Both the position numbers and the translations under genes were made by a program. 64,000 nucleotides of DNA, from assembly GCA_963784425.1 (NCBI GenBank), contig CAWARM010000013.1, positions 124,001-188,000 on the forward strand. The letters are read 5' to 3'. Source of the DNA: SHZL01 sp963784425 (GTDB taxonomy: Bacteria; Pseudomonadota; Gammaproteobacteria; Xanthomonadales; SZUA-36). Below the pieces are notes generated by a model. It did not search any database and was not told the origin of the DNA. It saw only the letters and a program-made list of their open reading frames with translations. This document shows, in pieces, positions 27,138 through 35,558 of the stretch; position 1 is the stretch's first letter; the number at the start of each line of letters is the position of its first letter.

Positions 27138-28205
27138 ATGACAGACAGGCTAGCGGAAACGTCCGGGGCAGCGGACTACTTTAATCAACTCAAAGGAATT
27201 TTCGAGGCATCGGCAGCTGCGAATGGCGGTTCGCTGGACTTTGGCTATGGAATCGCCTCTTTGCGGCTGCAGCTGAGTTTCGCCGGCCCGACGCTTATCC
27301 CCTACCTGGTACCGTCACTGGTCCATCTCGCAGCAAATGCTACTGGCACAGAGCAGCTGACGATTAGCGTCTGGGACGAAACCACGGCCACGGAGCCTAT
27401 ACCGCCGCCGCCCTGGTCCTGGAACAGCTACATGTCACGGGGAGAAGTGGGCGCTTACGATCGCGATTCATTCCGCATCTGGTTCGACATCGGCACCGGC
27501 CTGTTCAGCATGATCGACCTCGAATCGAACCACGCCTTGCTATGGGCGCGAGATCCTGCCCGCTTACCAATCTATGTTACGGCTGCACCGTTCCGCATGA
27601 TCCTGCAGGCCTGGCTGTCGCGGCGGGGACTGTATTTTGCCCATGCGGCGGCGGTTGGCAATGCGCACGGCGCCGTGATGCTGGTCGGTACAGGAGGTGC
27701 AGGGAAATCCACCACATCGCTGGTGTGCCTGGCGGGTGGCATGGACTTCCTGGGCGATGATTATTGCCTGTTTGGCGTCGAGCCTGAGGCCCTGGTGCAC
27801 AGCGCCTATTGCAGTGCAAAGCTGGACCGGGAAATGTTGCAACGCCTGCCGGAATTTCAGTCTACGGTGCATCGCGGCAATGATCTCGGTGAAGACAAGG
27901 CATTGCTGATGTTGGGCGAGACATATTCAACCAGGCTGGCTCGCAGTCGACCTGTCCGGGCCCTGCTGGTTCCGCGCGTCACGAAACTGGCTGACACCGT
28001 CACGGAACGGATTTCCGCCCTTGAAGGGATACGCGCCATCGCGCCCAGCACGATGCAACAAATTGCCGGGCCTGACCCTTCCGCGTGGCGCGCCATCACT
28101 GCGCTGGCGCGCAAACTCCCCAGCTTCAGGATCAATGTCGGCTATGATCTGGAGCAGATTCCGCAACGTATCAACCAACTGCTTGAGCAACTGGCCAGCA
28201 CATGA
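27138..28205 (+). CDS. HprK-like kinase
   Basis: 355 residues. The C-terminal half resembles HPr kinase/phosphorylase: the His in FAHAAAVGNAHG (near residue 169), the Walker A GTGGAGKST at 184-192 and the acidic pair in FLGDDYC (207-208). The N-terminal half (1-150) is not the usual HprK N-domain and has a Trp- and Pro-rich stretch (ATEPIPPPPWSWNSY). HprK-related kinases of the HPr-rel-A type occur beside a PqqD-like protein and phosphorylate an unknown target. Phosphorylation of the PqqD tail or of a glycan intermediate is inference. Overlaps the next gene by the sequence ATGA at 28202-28205, indicating coupled translation. Confidence 0.8.
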   Translation: MTDRLAETSGAADYFNQLKGIFEASAAANGGSLDFGYGIASLRLQLSFAGPTLIPYLVPSLVHLAANATGTEQLTISVWDETTATEPIPPPPWSWNSYMSRGEVGAYDRDSFRIWFDIGTGLFSMIDLESNHALLWARDPARLPIYVTAAPFRMILQAWLSRRGLYFAHAAAVGNAHGAVMLVGTGGAGKSTTSLVCLAGGMDFLGDDYCLFGVEPEALVHSAYCSAKLDREMLQRLPEFQSTVHRGNDLGEDKALLMLGETYSTRLARSRPVRALLVPRVTKLADTVTERISALEGIRAIAPSTMQQIAGPDPSAWRAITALARKLPSFRINVGYDLEQIPQRINQLLEQLAST

Positions 28206-28897
28206 GCAACGCCCGGATCAGCGTGATCATTCCCACTCGTGACCGGGGCTCCTTCCTGAACGAAGCCATTGCCAGCGTGCTGGCCCAGACCACCCCTGTG
28301 TGGGAGATCATAGTCGTGGATGACGGCTCGACGGACGGGACAGCGGAGCTGTTGCGTGAACCGCCGAGTCCGGTGCGTTATCTTCGTCAGTCGCCCGCCG
28401 GCCCGGCAGCAGCCAGGAACCGGGGGATTGAAGCAGTCAGCGGCGAGTTCATTGGCTTTCTGGACGATGATGATCTCTGGCCACCGGAGAAGACCGGGCA
28501 GCAGCTGCCGCATTTACTGGCTGATCCAGAGGTGGCGATGGTTCTTGGCCACACACAGCGCATGGTGCTCGGCGAGTCAGCCCAGGGAAAACAGTGTTTC
28601 AAACCGTACAGGAAACCGGTGCGCCTGTTCAGCCTCGGTTGCGGACTATACCGCCGCAGCCTGTTCGACACCGTTGGCCGGTTCAATGAACAGATGCGAT
28701 TTGCCGAAGACGATGACTGGTTCATGCGCTGCAAAGAACAGGGAGCCAAGACGGTGTTTCTGCCTGAGCTTGGTCAATATTACCGTTTCCACGACGGCAA
28801 CATGACGCAGGACCGGCAGGCCAAACAGCTGGGTCTGCTGCGCCTGGTCAAGAACCGGCTGGATCGCGGTAAAGCGCGGCCGGGTCGCGAGGAATGA
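28202..28897 (+). CDS. Family 2 glycosyltransferase, first of four
   Basis: 231 residues with the GT-A start SVIIPTRDRGSFLNEAIASVLAQ, the nucleotide-sugar aspartates VVDDGSTDGT, and DDDDLWPPEK (the DxD-type metal site FLDDDDLW). EDDDWFMRCKE follows as the catalytic-type acidic region. Shorter than its neighbours, ending soon after the GT-A core. It transfers a sugar from a nucleotide donor to an unknown acceptor; the GT2 family is wide, so the sugar cannot be told. It overlaps HprK before it and the second GT2 after it by ATGA, so all are likely co-translated. Confidence 0.88.
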   Translation: MSNARISVIIPTRDRGSFLNEAIASVLAQTTPVWEIIVVDDGSTDGTAELLREPPSPVRYLRQSPAGPAAARNRGIEAVSGEFIGFLDDDDLWPPEKTGQQLPHLLADPEVAMVLGHTQRMVLGESAQGKQCFKPYRKPVRLFSLGCGLYRRSLFDTVGRFNEQMRFAEDDDWFMRCKEQGAKTVFLPELGQYYRFHDGNMTQDRQAKQLGLLRLVKNRLDRGKARPGREE

Positions 28898-29694
28898 CAG
28901 TGGAGACGCCTTTGCTCAGCGTCGTTGTTCCCGTTTATAACGCGGCTGATTTCGTGGCCGAGGCGCTGGCAAGTATTTGCAGGCAGCCTTATGCAACCCT
29001 GGAAGTCATTGTCGTCGATGATGGCTCAAGCGATGCAGGGGCTCAGGTGATAGCCGAATTCAGGCAACACCACTGGCCGGGCCTGAAGTACATCTATCAG
29101 CCCAATGCGGGCCCGGCAGCGGCACGAAACCGGGGCCTGGGGATTGCGTCCGGTGAGATCATTGCTTTTCTGGATGCCGATGATCTGTGGCCTGATGCCA
29201 CCATCCCCGGCTCGGTCGAACTCTTGTTGAACCAGGGCCATCAACTCGTAGTGGGTTGCACGCAGCAGGTGTGCGCCCGCAATGCGGGTGATTTGGCTAT
29301 AGGGCTACAACCCTTTGGCGAGATTTGGATGGCATTCTCGCTGTGTGCAGCCGTGTTTCGGCGCGAAGTCTTCGATATCGTCGGCCGATTTGACGAGCAA
29401 CTGAGATATGGAGAGGACGTAGACTGGTTCCTGCGAGCGCGTGAGGCCCACATTAACATTGGCATACGCAATGAAGTGACCAGGCTGTACCGCAAACACG
29501 ACAGTAATATGACCCTGGACACGGGGCAGTCCAACCATTACTTTCTTGCGGCATTGCACAAATCCTTGCAGCGCCGGCGCGGGCGCGATGGCAAGGCCGG
29601 GGACTTATCCGGGGTTCCTGCGCTGGCAGGAAAAAAACTGGCCGATTTTCAAACTCCGGGCAAAACGCGAAAAGGAAGCAAAAATAATGCCTGA
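28894..29694 (+). CDS. Family 2 glycosyltransferase, second of four
   Basis: 266 residues with LSVVVPVYNAADFVAEALASI, IVVDDGSSDAG, the metal site AFLDADDLWPDA and GEDVDWFLRAREA, all standard GT2 features. The last 40 residues (PALAGKKLADFQTPGKTRKG) look less natural than the alternative frame, which reads PGFLRWQEKNWPIFKLRAK and would end in TAATG overlapping the next start if one base were dropped in each of the G-run near 29600 and the A-run near 29681. So a compensating pair of indels near the 3-prime end is possible. The GT-A core itself is unaffected. It overlaps its neighbours at both ends. Confidence 0.85.
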   Translation: MTVETPLLSVVVPVYNAADFVAEALASICRQPYATLEVIVVDDGSSDAGAQVIAEFRQHHWPGLKYIYQPNAGPAAARNRGLGIASGEIIAFLDADDLWPDATIPGSVELLLNQGHQLVVGCTQQVCARNAGDLAIGLQPFGEIWMAFSLCAAVFRREVFDIVGRFDEQLRYGEDVDWFLRAREAHINIGIRNEVTRLYRKHDSNMTLDTGQSNHYFLAALHKSLQRRRGRDGKAGDLSGVPALAGKKLADFQTPGKTRKGSKNNA

Positions 29695-30418
29695 GCCATT
29701 GCGCATCAGCGCCATCATCACCTGTTTCAACGGCGCCGCCTTTGTCGCGGATGCCATTGCCAGCATCCGCCGGCAAGCAATCCCGGTCGCGCAGATTGTA
29801 GTAATTGATGATGGATCGACCGACGACACTCCTGCTGTTATTGCCTCCCTGGCCGGCGATGACCTGTTCTACCATGCCCAGGCCAATCAAGGTTTGCCAA
29901 GGGCCAGAAACGCCGGGCTGGAACGATCAAGCGGTGACCTGATTACTTTTCTGGACTACGATGATGTCTGGGTAGATAACAAACTTGCCATCCAGGTGCA
30001 GATGCTAAAGGCGCAGGCGGAACTGGACGTGGTAGTCGGATATGCCCAGACCATGCGGCTGGTGAACCAGCGTGACGGCCAGATGGCGTTTGAACCCTAT
30101 GATGAGCCAGCACCCGCCCTGAGCATGAACGGAGCCACCATCCGCCGCGAGGTTTTTGACCGGGTAGGCCACTTTGACCCCGGTCAAAAATATTGCGACG
30201 ACTGGGATTGGTATATGCGCGCTCGCGAGCTCGGAGTGCGTATCAAAATCCATGAAGACGTCGTTCATTACTACCGGCGTCACGACCGCAACATGACCAA
30301 TAACGTCGAGCTGGGCAATCAGCACACTCTGATGATGCTCAAGAAATCCCTTGAGCGGCGCAGGAAACAGCATGGATCGGCGCAGTCCCTGCCCAGCCTG
30401 CTGAACGGCGATGACTGA
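29687..30418 (+). CDS. Family 2 glycosyltransferase, third of four
   Basis: About 243 residues from the ATG at 29687, after AAGGAAG; the frame is open further upstream within the previous gene but that part belongs to another frame. It holds RISAIITCFNGAAFVADAIASI, VVIDDGSTDDT, the TFLDYDDVWVD metal site and CDDWDWYMRARELG. The C-terminal LKKSLERRRKQHG matches the corresponding ends of the other copies, so all four are paralogues. It overlaps the previous and next genes by 8 bp each. Confidence 0.87.
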   Translation: MPEPLRISAIITCFNGAAFVADAIASIRRQAIPVAQIVVIDDGSTDDTPAVIASLAGDDLFYHAQANQGLPRARNAGLERSSGDLITFLDYDDVWVDNKLAIQVQMLKAQAELDVVVGYAQTMRLVNQRDGQMAFEPYDEPAPALSMNGATIRREVFDRVGHFDPGQKYCDDWDWYMRARELGVRIKIHEDVVHYYRRHDRNMTNNVELGNQHTLMMLKKSLERRRKQHGSAQSLPSLLNGDD

Positions 30419-31209
30419 TTCCCCCCGGCCATATCCCCTGGTCAGCGCCGTCATCCCGGTTTACAACGGTGAGCGTTATTTGCGTGAAGCCATGGATAGC
30501 GCCTTGTCGCAGGACTATCCGAATCTGGAAGTTCTGGTAATTGACGACGGCTCAAACGATGGCAGCGCGGGAATTGCCCAATCATATGCAAGTTTGGCAT
30601 ATGCGAGTTTGGCCTATGCCGGTTTGGCCCATGTCAACCTGGCCCGGCATCCCCTCCGCTATCACCACCAGGACAACGCCGGGCTCAGTGCGGCGCAGAA
30701 TGCCGGCGTACAGCATGCCAACGGCGAGTTCATCGCTTTCCTGGATTGCGATGACGTGTGGACACCCGGCAAGATTTCCCTGCAGATGGAAGCATTTTCG
30801 ACCCAACCGGAGCTGGACATGGTATTCGGCTACGTCGAACAATTTGTTTCTCCCGAACTGTTGCAGGACGTCCAAAACGACTCTCCAGGCGAAGTTCAAA
30901 AAGCAGCAGACATCATGCCGGGCTACTCCACCGGCACCTTGCTGGCACGGCGCGAGGTTTTCCAGCGGGCAGGATTGTTTTCCAGTGAATTTCGTCTGGG
31001 CGAGTTTCTGGATTGGTATGCGCGGGCAACCGACGCTGGTTTGCGCAGTGCAATGCTCGTCCCCGGTGTTGCTCCGGCGGCGGATTCACCAGAACAACAT
31101 GGGCGTGCGCGACCGGGACAAGAGGTCGGACTATCTGCGCGTGTTCAAGGCCTCGCTCGATCGCCGGCGCAAGGCTCGCTCCAGTGCAGAAGAAAAGCCC
31201 ACAACATGA
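30411..31209 (+). CDS. Family 2 glycosyltransferase, fourth of four, frameshifted
   Basis: About 265 residues when repaired. The first 217 codons show LVSAVIPVYNGERYLREAMDSAL, VLVIDDGSNDG, AFLDCDDVWTPGK and LGEFLDWYARATD. The frame then runs wrongly into the next gene, giving a spurious 607-residue fusion. The true end is in another frame: VLLRRRIHQNNMGVRDRDK to SSAEEKPTT, stopping at 31209. Length modulo 3 is 1, and removing one C from the CCCC run at 31061-31064 joins MLVPVLLRRRIHQNNMG. The resulting TGA overlaps the next ATG as ATGA. Four 15-bp imperfect tandem units at 30585-30644 add the pentapeptides YASLA, YASLA, YAGLA and HVNLA in a loop, absent from the sibling genes. Confidence 0.83.
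30585..30644 (+). repeat. 15-bp tandem repeat, four units, inside the fourth GT2
   Basis: Units TATGCAAGTTTGGCA, TATGCGAGTTTGGCC, TATGCCGGTTTGGCC and CATGTCAACCTGGCC (30585-30599, 30600-30614, 30615-30629, 30630-30644) translate to YASLA, YASLA, YAGLA and HVNLA. The unit length keeps the reading frame. Sibling GT2 genes have no such insertion at this point. Confidence 0.75.
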
Positions 31210-32234
31210 GCAATTCAGCTGACCAGAATGCCCAGGCCCGCTTGCTTCGTACCGTGCAGGAAGGCGATTGCGCACCCATTCGGGCGGCGCTGAATTCCGG
31301 CCGGATCAACTTGAGCGATCTGCACGATATCCGGCAGCGCTACCACCGGCAGCGGCAGGCGAAGCTCCCGCTTGAAGGCCTGGCAAGCCCTACTTCCCGG
31401 CACTGGCTGACTGAACTTGAGGCCAATGGCATTGTCCGGCTTCCCGGGCTCCTTGGCGATGAAGACCTGCAGCAACTGCGGGGTGACTTCCAGGCTTTTA
31501 TACAGGCACTGAACCGCAAGATCTTGCGCCGTGAGCCGGTTCACCAGGCATACGACGAGGAAGAAAGCTGGTGGCCGCAGGACCGGGCCTATATCAGCAA
31601 CAATGCCTTCAAGTATTCCCCGCGCCTGGTAAATTGGTGCCGCCGCGATACACTGCTTGATCTGGTTCGTGCCTACATCGGGATAGAGCCCATCATCACC
31701 CGTGGCGTGGCAATGAGATATTTGCCGGACGAGGAGAAACATTCCGACATGTTTGGCTGGCATCACGACATGGAAGATCGGCGCCTGAAAGTGTTGATCC
31801 TGCTTACTGATGTTGGAATGAGCGATCAGAGCATGAGTTATGTGCGTGGATCGCATGCCCTTTATCACCCCTTGCCGATGTTTTACGAAAACACCTGCAG
31901 CCTGGAGTATTGCAAGCAGCAACTGGGCGACAGCACCATTATTTATGCCACGGGCCAGGCTGGAGATGTGTTCCTGTTCGATTCCAACGGCTCGCACCGG
32001 GGAAACCGGCGGCCTCATGGCGCGGTCAGGGATACTTTTTTCATTGAATTTACCAGCGACCCAAGCGACATATGGGGTGGTGACCTGCCGGCCGGCAGTT
32101 GCGACGAATACGCCGGATCAGTCCCTGATCCCTTTGCAAAGTTCAAAACAGCAGAAAAAAAGTGGCGACAGCCAGTAACCCGCAAAGCACCGGCATGGGT
32201 GGAGAACCTGCCTGATGTCGCATGCTGGCTCTGA
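31206..32234 (+). CDS. PhyH-type non-haem iron dioxygenase
   Basis: 342 residues beginning MSNSADQNAQARLLRTV at the ATG at 31206, which overlaps the repaired stop of the fourth GT2. The last two thirds form a phytanoyl-CoA dioxygenase-like domain: ELEANGIVRLPGLLGDEDLQQLRGDF, the iron-site GWHHDMED (His-x-Asp type, from the HHDME pair), SYVRGSHALYHPLP and the distal histidine in DSNGSHRGNRR with the 2-oxoglutarate arginine. The N-terminal 70 residues form a helical extension. Family members hydroxylate lipids, amino acids or peptides. In this cluster a glycan or lipid substrate is most likely. The GSDH-like gene overlaps its end by 20 bp. Confidence 0.83.
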   Translation: MSNSADQNAQARLLRTVQEGDCAPIRAALNSGRINLSDLHDIRQRYHRQRQAKLPLEGLASPTSRHWLTELEANGIVRLPGLLGDEDLQQLRGDFQAFIQALNRKILRREPVHQAYDEEESWWPQDRAYISNNAFKYSPRLVNWCRRDTLLDLVRAYIGIEPIITRGVAMRYLPDEEKHSDMFGWHHDMEDRRLKVLILLTDVGMSDQSMSYVRGSHALYHPLPMFYENTCSLEYCKQQLGDSTIIYATGQAGDVFLFDSNGSHRGNRRPHGAVRDTFFIEFTSDPSDIWGGDLPAGSCDEYAGSVPDPFAKFKTAEKKWRQPVTRKAPAWVENLPDVACWL

Positions 32235-33891
32235 AACTGCTCGCCCCAGCCTGATAACTCCTCCAGGTATCGGGAAACGCTGCCTGTTTCTGTTGGCCTG
32301 GTTCCCCGTCGGCAGCCTTACCTTCATCCTGGCTGCGGGCCTGGTCCAGGGACTGCCGGTCTGGTTGATGAGCGAGGAGGAGCGGTTGTGGCTGCAGATT
32401 GTATTGCTGGCCTTTCTGCTCAGCAGCCTGGTTCCCGGCGCCCTGGTGCTGCTGGGAGGCAGGCTTCGCTGCTGGTTGATGTGGAGTTTGACGGCCGCCA
32501 TTTTTGGCGGAATCTGGTATCTGGCGAGCCTGCTTGGACACGCTGTACCGCTGAGCGGTCTGGCGTTGCTGGCTGCGGTGGCCGCCCTGCTCAATTTTTG
32601 CCTTCCTCCCGCGGCTCAGGGCCGTTGGAGGGTCTTGCTCCTACCCGCAGGCCTGGCCACACTGATTGCGCTTTGCAGTTTGCCCATCGCGGGCGACTAC
32701 GCGCCGGTAACACAGCTGTACTACGGATTTCGATTGCCACAGAGGAAGGTGCTGGAGACCACCGTCTACCCGGTGCATTACACTTTGTTCCGCGCTCCCC
32801 TGCCCATTCCCGAAGTCTTCGGCGGCGGCCTGGCCACCGTGCGGAACACCGTGTTGCTGGTCACCGGCGATGGCGAGTTCTACAGGCTGGATATTTCTGC
32901 GCAGGGTGATCGCCTCAAGGTGGAACCCCTGGGCTATAAGGTGCCCATAAACACAACGGCACTCAGAGCGCAGGGGCTACAGTACCGGGAATACCGGAGA
33001 TTTCGCGTTCACGGTGTATTGTTGCTGGCCCCCGGCGATGCAGACCATGTGCAGGTATTGGTTACCCATCATTACTTCCACGAAGCGGAAAACTGCACCA
33101 CGGTCCGCCTGTCCTCCTTCAGTGCCTCGACAGATGAGTTCGTGACCGGCCGCGCCAATCCACAGTGGCGGACGCTTTATGAAACCCAGCCGTGCTTGCC
33201 ACTGAAAGTGGATGGCAAGGTGTTTTTTAGCGGGCACCAGGCCGGTGGCCGGATGCAACAGGAAAGCGCTACGAAGGTGCTGGTGTCTGTTGGGGATCAT
33301 GGGTATGACGGAGTCAATTCACCGCATATCGCACCACAGGATATGCGCAGTGACTACGGCAAAATCCTGGAAATCGATACGGTGACCGGCTCGCACCGGA
33401 TATTCAGCTCGGGATTCCGCAATCCCCAGGGGCTTTACCGCGACAAGCAAGGCAATATCTGGGCCACTGACCACGGACCTAAGGGTGGCGATGAACTGGA
33501 CCTCATTCACGAGGGCAAAAATTACGGCTGGCCGGTTGAAACATTTGGCGCAAATTATGAGCACTACACGTGGCCGCGGGCCGGCGCCAAACCACCTGCC
33601 CTGGACTTGAGTTCGCCCGCTTTGGCCTGGCTGCCATCCGTCGCTGTTTCCAACCTGACCGGCATTGACCACGGTGTCTTTGAGCGTTGGCGCGGTGATC
33701 TGCTGATGGGATCACTGCGAGCGAAATCTGTTTACCGAATTCACCTGGAAGGCACACGGCCTGTTTTCAACGAAGCGATCTTGCTCGAGGAATGCATCAG
33801 GGACCTGGCGCTTGACGCCAAGGGCCGCATCGTGCTGTGGACTGACGATGGCCGCATTGGCTTGCTCGCCCCACTGCCGGATCCTGACTAA
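32215..33891 (+). CDS. Membrane-anchored GSDH-like (PQQ sugar dehydrogenase fold) protein
   Basis: 558 residues. Residues 20-170 form four or five hydrophobic segments, and the rest is a beta-propeller of the glucose/sorbosone dehydrogenase family: VLVSVGDHGYDG, SDYGKILEIDTVTGSHRIFSSGFRNPQGLYRDKQGNIWATDHGP (read in parts, characteristic HGP and RNPQG motifs) and GGDELDLIHEGKNYGWP. In soluble sugar dehydrogenases these residues surround the PQQ cofactor. A membrane-helix fusion of this domain is uncommon. The catalytic His and Arg equivalents were not placed with confidence, so activity is uncertain. Start overlaps the dioxygenase by 20 bp; the GT10 gene follows after 49 bp. Confidence 0.78.
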   Translation: MSHAGSETARPSLITPPGIGKRCLFLLAWFPVGSLTFILAAGLVQGLPVWLMSEEERLWLQIVLLAFLLSSLVPGALVLLGGRLRCWLMWSLTAAIFGGIWYLASLLGHAVPLSGLALLAAVAALLNFCLPPAAQGRWRVLLLPAGLATLIALCSLPIAGDYAPVTQLYYGFRLPQRKVLETTVYPVHYTLFRAPLPIPEVFGGGLATVRNTVLLVTGDGEFYRLDISAQGDRLKVEPLGYKVPINTTALRAQGLQYREYRRFRVHGVLLLAPGDADHVQVLVTHHYFHEAENCTTVRLSSFSASTDEFVTGRANPQWRTLYETQPCLPLKVDGKVFFSGHQAGGRMQQESATKVLVSVGDHGYDGVNSPHIAPQDMRSDYGKILEIDTVTGSHRIFSSGFRNPQGLYRDKQGNIWATDHGPKGGDELDLIHEGKNYGWPVETFGANYEHYTWPRAGAKPPALDLSSPALAWLPSVAVSNLTGIDHGVFERWRGDLLMGSLRAKSVYRIHLEGTRPVFNEAILLEECIRDLALDAKGRIVLWTDDGRIGLLAPLPDPD

Positions 33892-33940
33892 AAATGGGAG
33901 TTGATCATCGCGTGCCTGGACGTGGGCGTGACAAGGCCCC

Positions 33941-34921
33941 ATGAACACGGTGTTCACACTGTCTCGAATCAAGCGCGCCATCCTGCATCGCCTGGAATTG
34001 CGTGCCGCGCTGCGATGCGCTTTGCAGCGCCAGCGAAAGTCAGTGCTGTTTACTGGTATTGCCGCCATCCGCGGCCGCTCAGCAAGATATGCCTCACTCG
34101 AGCATTTTCAGCATGATATTCCTGCCGTGCTGCCAGGAAATAACAGCGATTACCTGGTGGCGCAAGAGTTCCTGACCGACGAGTTTCTCACGGATAGCCG
34201 GCCCAAAGTCTTCTTCTCGCGCGAGCCCACGGCACACCATGACGAGAGGACCCGCAACTACCTGAAACTAAATGAACTGGCTTCGTGCATTCTTTCCTTT
34301 GGTGAGGAAGACATCAATCGCCGCATGTTTTACGTAGCCCTTCCGGGCAACAGGACACGGAGCATCAGCAAGCTGCGCCATACGCTCAACAGCGGGCGGC
34401 CCCGACTATGCTGCATGGTCAACCGCTACCATGAAAGCGACCGCATGCCTTTACTGCAGGAACGTATCAGGTTCATCCGGGCCATGGGCAAAGACATCGA
34501 TATCTATGGCCGCACCACATCGGGAGAAGAAAATGGGTGGCTCCACTACCCAAACTTCCGCGGTCCAAGCGGCAACAAGCTCAAGACCCTGGCTGGTTAT
34601 ACCTTCAACCTGTGTTTTGAAAACTGTGACGAGGACGGCTATATCACCGAAAAAATCGTCCAGGCGCTGATCGCGGGTTGCGTGCCGCTGTACTGGGGCG
34701 GAGGGGGGTTTTTGCAACAAACCATCCCCTCCTCCTGCTTCATCAATTGCAAAGGCCAGGATCCGGTGGCCGTCTACCAGCGTATTCGCATGATGCCGCA
34801 GGAAGAGATTATCGGCTATCGTCAGGCGGGCCTTGATTTCATAGCATCCCCTCAAGCCGATCGATTCACCTGGAATTACTGGGCCAAACTGGTAACGCAA
34901 CGCCTGCTGGAATCAGCCTGA
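33941..34921 (+). CDS. GT10-family fucosyltransferase-like protein
   Basis: 326 residues. The C-terminal half has the GT10 (alpha-1,3/4-fucosyltransferase) signature: FNLCFENCDEDGYITEKI then VQALIAGCVPLYWGGGG and SSCFINCKG, with the donor-binding Lys and acidic residues in place. The N-terminal part is loosely conserved, as usual for the acceptor-binding domain of this family. No membrane anchor is evident. It would attach fucose (or a similar GDP-sugar) to a glycan, and would be the last gene of the glycosyltransferase run. Whether GDP-fucose is made nearby cannot be seen from this window. Its end overlaps the convergent Sel1 gene by 9 bp. Confidence 0.85.
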   Translation: MNTVFTLSRIKRAILHRLELRAALRCALQRQRKSVLFTGIAAIRGRSARYASLEHFQHDIPAVLPGNNSDYLVAQEFLTDEFLTDSRPKVFFSREPTAHHDERTRNYLKLNELASCILSFGEEDINRRMFYVALPGNRTRSISKLRHTLNSGRPRLCCMVNRYHESDRMPLLQERIRFIRAMGKDIDIYGRTTSGEENGWLHYPNFRGPSGNKLKTLAGYTFNLCFENCDEDGYITEKIVQALIAGCVPLYWGGGGFLQQTIPSSCFINCKGQDPVAVYQRIRMMPQEEIIGYRQAGLDFIASPQADRFTWNYWAKLVTQRLLESA

Positions 34922-35548
34922 TGCCCGTTTAAGGTAGGCTTGCAGGCCCGGTTTGAGGTTATCGGGCTTCAGCAATTCCTCGGTCAGTGCCATGGCTTTT
35001 TCAACATCCGGCAGCGGCATGCGGTTGGCCAGCCCCTGGCGGTTCCGTGCGGCGGTGCTGTTCGGGTTCGAATCGTAAGCAACTGAAAGATTGTACAAGG
35101 CCATTGCCAGCACTTTGTCCTGCGGTACGCCCTCACCTTTTTCATAGAGAACACCGAGATTACTCAACGCGTCGATGTCGCCACTTTCCGCCGCGGGCCG
35201 GTACCAGTAAGCAGCTTGCGCAGGGTCTGCCGGCATACCAATGCCATGCTCGTACATCGCCCCAAGATTGAACTGTGCGTCGGTGTTGCCCTGCCGCGCA
35301 GCCTTGAGGTACCAGGCAGCAGCCTGCTGCAGGTTTACCGGCATGCCAAATCCGTTCTCGGCCATGACACCCATGGCGTATTGGGCGCGGGCATCACCCT
35401 TCCCGACCAGCGGCTGCAACTCCTCCAGGGCCTTGGGGTAATTGCCGGAATCAAACGCAGCAGTCGCTTCGTCGAAACCCGCCTTTAGCGATGCGGCGCT
35501 CAATGCAAGTGCAAGGCATGCCGTCAATTTCAAGTCTTGCAAAAGCAT
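34913..35548 (-). CDS. Sel1-repeat protein
   Basis: About 211 residues from the ATG at 35548, which follows GGAG; the frame opens earlier (to 35605) within the photolyase end. A signal-like start MLLQDLKLTACLALALSAASLKA is followed by four or so Sel1-type repeats, for example ARAQYAMGVMAENGFGMPVNLQQAAAWYLKAA and DAQFNLGAMYEHGIGMPADPAQAAYWYRPAA (read in parts), then DALSNLGVLYEKGEGVPQDK. Such solenoids mediate protein binding in the periplasm or at the membrane. Function is not specific. Convergent with the GT10 gene. Confidence 0.82.
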   Translation of the reverse strand: MLLQDLKLTACLALALSAASLKAGFDEATAAFDSGNYPKALEELQPLVGKGDARAQYAMGVMAENGFGMPVNLQQAAAWYLKAARQGNTDAQFNLGAMYEHGIGMPADPAQAAYWYRPAAESGDIDALSNLGVLYEKGEGVPQDKVLAMALYNLSVAYDSNPNSTAARNRQGLANRMPLPDVEKAMALTEELLKPDNLKPGLQAYLKRASG

Positions 35549-35558
35549 TGGAGCTCCT

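Noticed and set aside
30411..32234. A single 607-residue GT2-dioxygenase fusion
   Set aside because: The fusion is a frameshift product. The natural GT2 end is in another frame to 31209, overlapping the dioxygenase ATG at 31206 as ATGA.
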